A stretch of 44,375 nucleotides of DNA from a virus. A program made the position numbers and the translations under genes. The first letter of the stretch is position 1, and the number at the start of each line of letters is the position of its first letter. Location of the stretch: positions 1 through 44,375 of the IMG/VR virus record IMGVR_UViG_3300037119_001293, one strand, 5' to 3'. The notes below the pieces were generated by a model. That model made no database searches and was not told the DNA's origin. It saw nothing but the letters and a program-made list of their open reading frames with translations. Below are positions 16,764-23,524 of the stretch, piece after piece.

Positions 16764-17179
16764 ATCACGTCCCCGATAATGTCCTGCCCCCATCCGCCCA
16801 CGTTGACGACATTCTGCACCGAGGCGAGCGCCTGGAGCGACATGCCGGGCTGGAGCAAGCTGCCGTAGGTCGAGGATGTCAGGAAATCGAGCCGAACCGT
16901 GGTATTCGCCGCGATAGAGTACGCCTTGCATACGGCGTTACTGTCCGCCGCCGTGCCACCTGACGGCACCAGATAAACCGTGATCGTCCGCGCGCTGCTG
17001 TCGATATTCGCGGCCCAGATGTGCCGGATCATGAAGTCCATGTCCGCCTTGGCCGTGTAGAGCGTCGAAACCGTCGTTTGCAGCGGGGTAAGCGCAATCG
17101 GTTGCGCCTGTCGCGTGACCGGGCCCGGCGCCGCTTCCGTCGTTACCCGGCGAGGGTCCATGCTCCTGTTTTCGGCCAT
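16760..17179 (-). CDS. Small beta-rich structural protein
   Basis: 139 aa, without cysteine clusters or catalytic motifs. After a Pro/Thr-rich start it contains strands such as FMIRHIWAANIDSSARTITVYLVPSGG and AYSIAANTTVRLDFLTSS, the fold style of small phage capsid-decoration or fibre-joining proteins. ATGA overlap with the tail-hub gene before it and TTGA overlap with the gene after it place it in the head-tail joining cluster. Function not known. Confidence 0.7.
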   Translation of the reverse strand: MAENRSMDPRRVTTEAAPGPVTRQAQPIALTPLQTTVSTLYTAKADMDFMIRHIWAANIDSSARTITVYLVPSGGTAADSNAVCKAYSIAANTTVRLDFLTSSTYGSLLQPGMSLQALASVQNVVNVGGWGQDIIGDVI

Positions 17180-18633
17180 CAGCGGCCTCCGCTCGGCCGG
17201 TGGTCAACCTGGACGCCTTGCACGTCCGTCCAAACCGCCCCCGCAGGCGCCTTGGCGAGCACGCGAGCCGTCATCCCGTCCGCGCGCATCGCCGCCCATC
17301 CGCCCTCCATGGGCGCCGTATAGTCCCCGTAATGCTCCACCCGGTCGTTACCGATAGCGACAGCCGCAACCTGCCAGTTTTGGCCGCCAGCCCCGAGAAC
17401 CTTGCCGCGCTTGGTCGTTACCCGCCGGGCCGGCACTGGCTGCCATTCCCCGGTTTCAAGCACAGATTCGAGTGTGTCGCCCGTGAACGTGAAGAATTCC
17501 GTTTGAGTCGCCCCGTCAACGAACCCCGCCAACGCACGATTGCGCCCCCGCCAACGGGGGTGGTCGAGGGACGCGGGAACATCCTCCAGAACTGGATACA
17601 ACGCACCAAGCTGCTCAAGCGTCAGACCGCCCGTGACGGCCTCGACCAGCCTGTCAACAACCACGCTTCCCGTAGACCAGCGGTTTTCCGACCACGAATA
17701 GCGCAGCAACCGGTTGTAGCGCGACGACCGCGACATAAACGCCCACACCACGCACTCGTTCTCAAAGTCAATCGACCCGTGCACTCCTGGCAGCGTGGCC
17801 ACGTCCGCATTGTCGAAAAACCAGCGATTAATCCGCGAGCCGCCGATCGGTTCAAAGCTGTTGCCGTCCGTCTGCCAGAACCCATCTTGCGACAAGTAAT
17901 ACGTGACAAAACCGACAGTAACGACACTGAAAGGAGCAATGCAGCCACGAGCCTGCTCGATCGGGGTTCGGCGCCAGACCTGAGGGGGCCCGATATATTC
18001 GAGCCGGTTGACGCCGCGCTCCTGAAAGACCAGCGGATAGCGCCCGCCGACAATGCGTTGCACCGCGCCGAAGTCTTTCGGCATGTCCGCATAGCCGGCC
18101 TGCGTGAGCCGAGCCACACCCCACGTTCCGCCGGGGGAGTTGAACGGCGACCACTGAATGCGCTGCGGCTGGTCTTCGATGTTGCCGAGCATCAGGAAGT
18201 CCCCAACCCGCTCGCAATAGCGGGCCTTCGGGGGACTCCCCGGCAGCCCCGACCAAATCACGTCCGTATTGATGTCGTCAAGATAGTAAGGGCTGTTCGC
18301 CGAGCTCGTGGCAACCACGATGTTGTTGAACTGGCAAAAGTCCCAATATTCCCCGGTGTTTACCGCCGATGAAACAGCCGTTACCGTAGTTACCCCGCCC
18401 ACCATCTTGAACAGTCGCACGTTGGTCCCGCCGAGCACCGTGGCCGCTGACGTGCCGAACCCCAGCCGCGCGCCCCTGATGGGGCCGAGCACCTCCTGCG
18501 ACTGCGTGAGGAGCCCATACTGCGGCCCATAGCCGCCCGGCCGCGGAATCACGTTGTCCGCGGTGACGCAGCCCGGATTCTTCAGGTCAGGGAAGTCGGG
18601 AAGGAACTCGCCGAAGGGGATGTCGTCAGCCAA
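17179..18633 (-). CDS. P22 gp10-like tail hub / DNA-stabilisation protein
   Basis: 484 aa. It starts MADDIPFGEFLPDFPDLKNPGCVTADNVIPRPGGYGPQYGL; the DLxNPG...NVIPRPGGYGP signature is typical of the phage stabilisation (gp10-like) family that forms the tail hub under the portal. Propeller-like beta repeats follow (YCERVGDFLMLGN, QRIVGGRYPLVFQERGVNRLEYIG, YLSQDGFWQTDG). It lies directly after the adaptor gene, as expected. Assignment is from motif and position; sequence comparison would settle it. Confidence 0.65.
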   Translation of the reverse strand: MADDIPFGEFLPDFPDLKNPGCVTADNVIPRPGGYGPQYGLLTQSQEVLGPIRGARLGFGTSAATVLGGTNVRLFKMVGGVTTVTAVSSAVNTGEYWDFCQFNNIVVATSSANSPYYLDDINTDVIWSGLPGSPPKARYCERVGDFLMLGNIEDQPQRIQWSPFNSPGGTWGVARLTQAGYADMPKDFGAVQRIVGGRYPLVFQERGVNRLEYIGPPQVWRRTPIEQARGCIAPFSVVTVGFVTYYLSQDGFWQTDGNSFEPIGGSRINRWFFDNADVATLPGVHGSIDFENECVVWAFMSRSSRYNRLLRYSWSENRWSTGSVVVDRLVEAVTGGLTLEQLGALYPVLEDVPASLDHPRWRGRNRALAGFVDGATQTEFFTFTGDTLESVLETGEWQPVPARRVTTKRGKVLGAGGQNWQVAAVAIGNDRVEHYGDYTAPMEGGWAAMRADGMTARVLAKAPAGAVWTDVQGVQVDHRPSGGR

Positions 18634-19312
18634 TTCGGGCCGCCAGCGGACCGCTGTAGCGCGTCACCCGATCCTGCTTAACGATCCGAGCCGCCTCGCC
18701 CTCGTAGGCTGCGGTATAGACCTGCGCCAATTCCACATCCTGCGCCCAGATCGCCGCGTGGCGCAGCGAGGAATAGAGGTACGCGCTTGGGAACGTGCTC
18801 ATCAGCAGGTTGGTGTCCGTGTCCGCAGTCGGCTCCGCTGGGGCGAGCACGGCGGTATAGACGATGCTCCGGTCTGCATCCGGCACGCAGTCGAGCCGCA
18901 TCTTGGGGCCGGTATCGGTGCCGACGATGGCGAATGCCTGGGGCGTGCCGCTCTCCAGGAACGCATCCGAGACATTCGCCCCGGACGCCTGATCGAGCTT
19001 CGTGTAGACGGTGGCGGAATAGGTAATTTCCGTCTCGAATCCGTCCGAGAACCCGTCCGAGAACGATCCATCCGACTCGATCGTGCCGTCGCCGCCGATG
19101 TAGGCGTGCCTCATCACTTTGAAGCCGGTCGGCAGCGTCACATAGATCGAGCCGCCCGTAACCGCCAGCGCCCCGGTGATCTCCATCTCCCGCACGCGGA
19201 ACCGCGAAACCACCTCGGCATGAGCGAGGGAATAGACGAACGCCGGCACGTCCGAGCGCGCAAGGGAGGACGCAACCGCCGCCTTGATGTCCGCGAACGT
19301 GCTCAGCGCCAT
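18626..19312 (-). CDS. SU10-type head-tail adaptor protein
   Basis: 228 aa from the ATG at 19312, with a G-rich site about 10 nt upstream; a GTG at 19321 in the same frame (adding MSE) is the alternative. N-terminus ALSTFADIKAAVASSLARSD...SLAHAEVVSRFRVREME matches the adaptor family found beside SU10-type capsid proteins; later LYSSLRHAAIWAQDVELAQVYTAAYEGEAARIVKQD is the helical end of the same family. It would link portal to the tail hub. It overlaps the gp10-like gene by 8 nt. Confidence 0.65.
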   Translation of the reverse strand: MALSTFADIKAAVASSLARSDVPAFVYSLAHAEVVSRFRVREMEITGALAVTGGSIYVTLPTGFKVMRHAYIGGDGTIESDGSFSDGFSDGFETEITYSATVYTKLDQASGANVSDAFLESGTPQAFAIVGTDTGPKMRLDCVPDADRSIVYTAVLAPAEPTADTDTNLLMSTFPSAYLYSSLRHAAIWAQDVELAQVYTAAYEGEAARIVKQDRVTRYSGPLAARIG

Positions 19313-19313
19313 T

Positions 19314-19619
19314 TCAGACACGCCCCCCGCCAGTGCGCAGCTTCGTCCATCCGCCGTCGTTCAACCGCCGCTCAAGGTCTTTCGGGTCGCACTTGAACAC
19401 ATCGAAACCCTCCCTGAGCCACTTCTCAACGATGATGGCCGGGATGGTGGCGACGTGCTGCAAGTCGCGCGACTTGGAATAACCGTCGTGGTGGTTGTGA
19501 TATTCCCGGTTGGCGTCGAGGATAGGCTGCACGTCCTCGACGCGCTCCTCGACCACGAGACCATCCTTCACCGTCGTCTTGGAGAGGATGGTCCCTTCGC
19601 GTTCAACGAACGTAGGCAT
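19314..19619 (-). CDS. Conserved phage protein of the head-tail cluster
   Basis: 101 aa, charged, no membrane segment. Segments VEDVQPILDANREYHNHHDGYS, RDLQHVATIPAIIVEKWLREG and FKCDPKDLERRLNDGGWTKLRTGGG recur, as far as I recall, in podovirus proteins beside the adaptor. It starts with a 1-nt TGATG-type overlap at 19619. Unknown function; perhaps an assembly or scaffold-like helper. Confidence 0.7.
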   Translation of the reverse strand: MPTFVEREGTILSKTTVKDGLVVEERVEDVQPILDANREYHNHHDGYSKSRDLQHVATIPAIIVEKWLREGFDVFKCDPKDLERRLNDGGWTKLRTGGGRV

Positions 19620-19924
19620 CAGTTGGTCATCTCCGCCACGTCAACCGTCCCCGTGCCAGTGCTGAGGAGCGCATGGACGAACTGCCCAGGCAAGCAGGGG
19701 ATGTAGTGACCCTGGCCGAACCCGACCGGGAAGCCGTTGGCCGCCGTGGCCGAGCCGCCGGTCAGCCCGAGGTTGATGTAGGCAACGCCCGCGGTGGCCT
19801 GATTGTGAACGTAGATCATGTAGACCTGCGTGCCGAGGGCGTTGGTCGCCTTGGCCGTGGTCGTGCTGGCGCTGATCTGCTGCGTTACGCCAGTGTGCTT
19901 GGCGCTGGTGGCGAAGCTCCTCAT
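19619..19924 (-). CDS. Small beta-rich virion protein
   Basis: 101 aa. MRSFATSAKHTGVTQQISASTTTAKATNALGTQVYMIYVHN...: Thr/Ala/Gly-rich strands with alternating hydrophobic residues and no cysteine cluster, the look of head-decoration or minor capsid proteins. ATGA-type overlap with the gene before and 1-nt contact with the next. No family recognised. Confidence 0.65.
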   Translation of the reverse strand: MRSFATSAKHTGVTQQISASTTTAKATNALGTQVYMIYVHNQATAGVAYINLGLTGGSATAANGFPVGFGQGHYIPCLPGQFVHALLSTGTGTVDVAEMTN

Positions 19925-20103
19925 TCGATGATCCTCACGTTCGGAAGGGAGGCTGCTTCGGCGGGGCTAACCTCCGCCTCATCGCCGGGGAAGAGCTGGC
20001 CGTAGCTGGTCCAGACGTTCTTTTCGACGCACACGACGCGAACCGCTGCCGGTGCAGTCGGGACGGCCACCTTGGGCGGCCGCCCCCTCTTCTTCGGCTC
20101 CAT
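19921..20103 (-). CDS. 60-aa protein with AT-hook-like motif
   Basis: MEPKKRGRPPKVAVPTAP opens with KKRGRPPK, the core of an AT-hook-type DNA-binding motif, followed by a Pro/Ala linker and a small beta-like region ending PAEAASLPNVRIIE. The ATG at 20103 overlaps the stop of the gene before (ATGA). Small proteins with this mixture occur in head-gene clusters; it may contact DNA inside the capsid, which is inference. Confidence 0.65.
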   Translation of the reverse strand: MEPKKRGRPPKVAVPTAPAAVRVVCVEKNVWTSYGQLFPGDEAEVSPAEAASLPNVRIIE

Positions 20104-20456
20104 CAGTCCGCGATGACGACGGTGATACGACCAACGCAGGTTGTGTCGCACGCACCGCTGGCGGCGAACTCGATCGCCTGACCTTTGGTCACGTAGTTGA
20201 GCGCGGTCGGATAGACGACATCAACGTCACCCGCAGCCGAACCCGACTGCGTCACGGTGATGGCGCCGCCGGTAACGGCGACGGTAGCGATCTTCGCGGT
20301 AATCACGCCGTCCGCCGTGGTGATGGCTGCGTCGATCACGCTATAGATTTCCTTGATGTAGCCGTCGCAAGGGGAGACGACCCACGCCGAGGACGCAGTC
20401 GAAATGTCGGCGATGCTGACATTCAGAATGCGGTAGTTATTCGGTAGCTGGCCCAT
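20103..20456 (-). CDS. Beta-rich head (decoration-type) protein
   Basis: 117 aa from ATG 20456, with ATAAGGAGAACGCA directly upstream, one of the best ribosome sites in the window, suggesting high expression. The protein (MGQLPNNYRILNVSIADIST..., VVSPCDGYIKEIYSVID, VITAKIATVAVTGGAITVTQSGSA) is made of short strands, like capsid decoration or head-fibre proteins. It sits two genes downstream of the major capsid gene. Confidence 0.7.
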   Translation of the reverse strand: MGQLPNNYRILNVSIADISTASSAWVVSPCDGYIKEIYSVIDAAITTADGVITAKIATVAVTGGAITVTQSGSAAGDVDVVYPTALNYVTKGQAIEFAASGACDTTCVGRITVVIAD

Positions 20457-20466
20457 TGCGTTCTCC

Positions 20467-21030
20467 TTATGGGACGGTTGCGGAGAACGGCGTAGCTTCG
20501 GAGCCGCCGGCATCCGAGATGTAATCCACGTGCCAGAGGCCCGCGGCTACGTCCTGGATCGTGATCCGGGCGCCAAGGATGCCGCCGGTCGTATTCGCCG
20601 TCACAAAGAGCGTGATGGTGTCTGCGGTAGCGCCTGCCGCGAATCCAACCACAGTGTCGCCGGAATCCTGGTACAGCGTAGCGTTGCCGCACATGGTGTC
20701 AGTGCCGGGAGTGGCATTGACCTTGATCGTGGTCGTGCCGGTGGTCGTTTCAAGGACAATCAGGCGGTAGACATTCCCCGTCCCGGTAGCTGCGGGAAGG
20801 GTAATGACCATGCCCGCAGCACGGGCAATGGTCGTGGTGCGGCCGGCATGAGTAGCCGCCGAAAGTGCCAGGGTGGAGGCCGTAACCGCCACGAGGCCGC
20901 TGGTCTGAAACTGGCGCATGACTGCGCCAGTAACCGTGCCGACGACGCCATTCGCACCCGCGGCGGGAAACAGAGTCGTTTCCGCGGGTGCCGTAATCGC
21001 CGGCTCGCCCAGAAGGGTATAGATGCTCAC
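20467..21030 (-). CDS. Beta-rich head decoration or fibre protein
   Basis: 187 aa, GTG start at 21030. Thr/Ala/Gly-rich strands throughout (LVAVTASTLALSAATHAGRTTTIARAAGMVITLPAATGTGNVYRLIVLE; TTTIKVNATPGTDTMCGNATLY; DTITLFVTANTTGGI). The segment AAGMVITLPAATGTG...LI is shared by many phage head and tail decoration proteins. First gene downstream of the major capsid gene, separated by 15 nt. Confidence 0.7.
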   Translation of the reverse strand: MSIYTLLGEPAITAPAETTLFPAAGANGVVGTVTGAVMRQFQTSGLVAVTASTLALSAATHAGRTTTIARAAGMVITLPAATGTGNVYRLIVLETTTGTTTIKVNATPGTDTMCGNATLYQDSGDTVVGFAAGATADTITLFVTANTTGGILGARITIQDVAAGLWHVDYISDAGGSEATPFSATVP

Positions 21031-21045
21031 TGGTGCACCTATGCC

Positions 21046-21993
21046 TTACGATGTCGTCAGGTCAGCGACGAGGCCCGAAGACTTCTCGTTGCAGGCTTCC
21101 AGCGTCCACTCCACGAGCAGCTGCTTACGATCGCTGTCGCCGGTCTTCGCCAACTGGATCGAGTGCAGCGGACGAAGATAGGCGATCTTCCACATCGACG
21201 GATCGAGCACCCAAGCGTCACGGGTGCGGGAGAACCGCGAGGGGACGACCTTCAGCACGCCGAAGTCGCTGCGGTAGATGTCAACCGCCGCGTTGATCGC
21301 CTTGTCGGAAGCGTCCTCGACAACCGTTCCGCGGCCGGTGAAGCCCGAGAACGCCTGCTTGTTGAAGGAACCGACAAAGATCGTGGTCGGCTCGCCGCCC
21401 TCGTTGAAGCACTGCGCGAGAACGTCCTTCAGCTGCGCCTCCGTGAAAGCCCGCTGCGTGCCGTCATTGCGCGCGTCGGTGCCGTCGATCGGAGACGGGT
21501 CGGTGCCGGTCGCCCCGGCGGAGGTGTTGGTCGAAACCCACGCGCCAAGACCGGCAGCGCGCCGGGCCAGAGTCGAGTTGCCAGTCACCTTGATCTGGTT
21601 CGCGGCGATGTTCGACTCCATGTCGCGCTTGAGCTCTTTGGTCTTCTTAATGACCTGATAGTCGAGCTCGTCAGAGCGCCCCGCCTTGCTGACAGCCTGG
21701 AGCGTGCCGGTAACGCGGGCCACCTTGTCGCTGATCTGGCAGCGGTTGGTAAGCCGAACGGTCGCGGTTGCCGCATCGGTCGTGGCATCGTCGCCTTCGA
21801 GGACCGCGTTATCGGCATCCACGGTGGCGAGCGTATCCGTCTGCCACTCGTGCAGGACGGCGGTCGCCTTGGTGCGACCCATCGCCTGCATGATCGGCGT
21901 GATTGACGGCGCGATGTTGTAGATCATGTCGGACAGGTCTTCACGCTGCCCGACAGCCGCGAACGCGGTGAAGGTATTGGTGGGAAGTGCCAT
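21046..21993 (-). CDS. Major capsid protein, SU10/DUF5309 type
   Basis: 315 aa. N-terminus ALPTNTFTAFAAVGQREDLSDMIYNIAPSITPIMQ followed by EWQTDTLATVDADNAVLEGDDAT and RLTNRCQISDKVARVTGTLQAV is the signature of the SU10-type (DUF5309) major head protein family. GRSDELDYQVIKKTKELKRDMESNIAANQ forms the spine-like helix, and FGVLKVVPSRFSRTRDAWVLDPSMWKIAYLRPL the C-terminal domain. Length fits the family. The ATG overlaps the TAA of the scaffold gene (TAATG), a coupling usual for scaffold-capsid pairs. Confidence 0.88.
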   Translation of the reverse strand: MALPTNTFTAFAAVGQREDLSDMIYNIAPSITPIMQAMGRTKATAVLHEWQTDTLATVDADNAVLEGDDATTDAATATVRLTNRCQISDKVARVTGTLQAVSKAGRSDELDYQVIKKTKELKRDMESNIAANQIKVTGNSTLARRAAGLGAWVSTNTSAGATGTDPSPIDGTDARNDGTQRAFTEAQLKDVLAQCFNEGGEPTTIFVGSFNKQAFSGFTGRGTVVEDASDKAINAAVDIYRSDFGVLKVVPSRFSRTRDAWVLDPSMWKIAYLRPLHSIQLAKTGDSDRKQLLVEWTLEACNEKSSGLVADLTTS

Positions 21994-22898
21994 TATCGGC
22001 TCCGTTTCATCTGTAGATAACGGACCGCGGCGTCATCGCCGCCGGTGCGTATCTTGTTGCGGGCCGCTTCCAGTTCTCGTGTGTCCAGACTGGCCTTCTG
22101 GGCCGGGCTGCCGGGCTTGACGACGGCTTTAGGGGCTGCCGCGACCTTCTTCTCCACGACGGATTGCTTGACCTGCATCGCGCGGTATTTGGCCGCGTCC
22201 CGCAGGACCAAGAGCGCCCGGTGATCCACCAGATTGCGCATTTCTTCCGCCGAAAAGCCGTAGGTCTTCACCGCCTCGCTCTCGATGCTGGTGAATTCCT
22301 TCATGAAGGCCTCAGGGTCGCGCCACTCGGGCACCTTGTCGCGGAGCTTCGCGATTTCGGCGGCTTCGATTTCCGCGCGCTGCTGGTTGACGAGTCTGGC
22401 AGTCTCATGCCGCGCCCGTTCCTTCTGCGCTTGGCTCGAATCCCAGGCTGCCCGCTGCTTGATGAACTCAAGGGGATCATCGACAGAGAGCTTAACCCAG
22501 TCTGGTTCCTGTGCGTCGTTGCCCGCAACCTTCTGGAGCTCGGAGAGCAGGTTTGCGGTAATGTCCTTCTGTCGCGTCTTCTCGGCCGCAATCTCCCGCC
22601 GCTCTTCTGCGAGCGCCTGGGTCTTTCGGCGATAGTCCGCGTCGCGCTGATACCCGTTCAGAAGCTCGTCCTGGGTGACCTCCACGTCCAACCCGTCGAT
22701 CTTGACGGTGAACTTGACAGGTTCCTCTTCGACCTCTTCCTCGGGTCCAGTCTCCTCGGCCTCCTCCGATTCCGCCTCTTCGGCTTCCTCGGGCTCGGCT
22801 TCCTCCGTTGCCCCCGCTTCCCTCGCTGCCGCAAGGGCGCGAACGGCATCGTCGTCCGACAACTCTCCCGTCTCCGGGTTGGAGTTCTCTTCGTCCAT
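21993..22898 (-). CDS. Scaffolding protein
   Basis: 301 aa. A very acidic N-terminal region (EEAEPEEAEEAESEEAEETGPEEE, ~30-60) is followed by FTVKIDGLDVEVTQDELLNGYQRDADYRRKTQALAEERREI, the motif typical of podovirus and siphovirus scaffolds, then a long charged helical region and a basic C-terminus (PAQKASLDTRELEAARNKI, MKRSR) that would bind capsid protein. It lies directly before the capsid gene with a TAATG overlap. The leader is the 200-nt structured region at 22899-23099, so its translation may be controlled. Confidence 0.82.
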   Translation of the reverse strand: MDEENSNPETGELSDDDAVRALAAAREAGATEEAEPEEAEEAESEEAEETGPEEEVEEEPVKFTVKIDGLDVEVTQDELLNGYQRDADYRRKTQALAEERREIAAEKTRQKDITANLLSELQKVAGNDAQEPDWVKLSVDDPLEFIKQRAAWDSSQAQKERARHETARLVNQQRAEIEAAEIAKLRDKVPEWRDPEAFMKEFTSIESEAVKTYGFSAEEMRNLVDHRALLVLRDAAKYRAMQVKQSVVEKKVAAAPKAVVKPGSPAQKASLDTRELEAARNKIRTGGDDAAVRYLQMKRSR

Positions 22899-23099
22899 TT
22901 CTGTTTTCCCTAGAAAACGCCCCGGAAGGGGGCTATGGTTCGTTTCTTCAAAGCCCCGCGCAAGAGAAGTAGGGGCCCCCGTTTACCCGCAACGGGGGCA
23001 GGACCAAAGCAACCTTGACTAAGTCGCCCGAATGCCCCTGGGCCATCAGCCCTGTAGTGACAGGAACGTCCGTGCCGTCGCGGTCTAAGTCGGCGCCTT
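22899..23099 (-). promoter_or_regulatory. 200-nt structured leader of the scaffold-capsid genes
   Basis: The largest non-coding gap of the late region. Read leftward it holds short hairpins CCTGT-CACT-ACAGG and GGGC-TGATG-GCCC (~23030-23060), a strong 9-bp hairpin (22991-22999 with 22975-22983), a GGGGCT segment (~22951-22956) able to pair with AGCCCC (~22929-22934), a terminator (22913-22933) and a 6-bp palindrome (22903-22918) next to the ribosome site. No clear promoter was found. The layout suggests attenuation or expression tuning of head genes. Confidence 0.5.
22913..22933 (-). terminator. Weak intrinsic terminator before the scaffold gene
   Basis: Leftward RNA: GCCCC (22933-22929), 5-nt loop, GGGGC (22923-22919), then GUUUUC (22918-22913). 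A 5-bp GC stem with four U residues is a modest terminator. Its left arm can instead pair with an upstream GGGGCT (~22951-22956), giving an antiterminator-like alternative. Confidence 0.5.
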
Positions 23100-23363
23100 T
23101 TACGCTTTAGCCCCTTTTTCCACTTCGGCGGCAGCCATCTGCCCGTCCGCCCTCCAGCCGGCCAGCCGCTCCTGCACCCGCTGAAAGCCCTTGTATTCCG
23201 CGTATAACTGCTCACGCCGCTCGCTGTCGGCGGGGTCGGTGCGGAACATTTCATCCTTGATTGTCATGGCAACGGCCAGCGCCGCCGTGGCGAACATCTC
23301 ATCAATCAACAGCCGCTCGGCGGCCTGCCCGCGACGGATGCGGTCATCGTAAGGAAGGCTCAT
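23100..23363 (-). CDS. Small helical protein downstream of portal
   Basis: 87 aa, starting MSLPYDDRIRRGQAAERLLIDEMFATAALAVAM at the ATG that overlaps the preceding stop (ATGA). Two helical stretches with a charged segment between (DPADSERREQLYAEYKGFQRVQERLAGWRADGQMAAAEVEKG). This pattern is common in small genes between portal and scaffold in related podoviruses; function unknown. It is the last gene before the 200-nt structured leader. Confidence 0.7.
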   Translation of the reverse strand: MSLPYDDRIRRGQAAERLLIDEMFATAALAVAMTIKDEMFRTDPADSERREQLYAEYKGFQRVQERLAGWRADGQMAAAEVEKGAKA

Positions 23364-23524
23364 TTCAGCCGCCCATAGTAGCGGAGTCGCCACTCAACCG
23401 CAGCGGCCGAAAGCGGCCCGCCAGCCTGCCACTCGGCCTCGGTTTCGCCATTGAAGCAAAGGCGCTGCTCCGCAACCGAAAGAGAGCGCCGGAAAAGCCG
23501 CTTGAGCATCGCTAGAATTCTCAT
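23360..23524 (-). CDS. 54-aa protein between portal and the next gene
   Basis: MRILAMLKRLFRRSLSVAEQ, then NGETEAEWQAGGPLSAAAVEWRLRYYGRLK; a basic amphipathic N-terminus and a Trp/Tyr-rich end. The ATG at 23524 overlaps the portal stop and its own TGA overlaps the ATG of the next gene; ATGA junctions on both sides are strong evidence that it is translated. No family recognised. Confidence 0.65.
   Translation of the reverse strand: MRILAMLKRLFRRSLSVAEQRLCFNGETEAEWQAGGPLSAAAVEWRLRYYGRLK

Noticed and set aside
22999-23070. Hammerhead-type ribozyme, suggested by GGGCTGATGGCCC in the scaffold leader
   Set aside because: CTGATG is followed by G rather than A, the GAAA core strand is missing, and no third stem can be drawn.
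22910-23254. Leftward frame of 114 codons across the scaffold leader
   Set aside because: Overlaps the gene at 23100-23363 in another frame, gives a Gly/Arg-rich product, and ends inside hairpins; the region is better explained as a structured leader.
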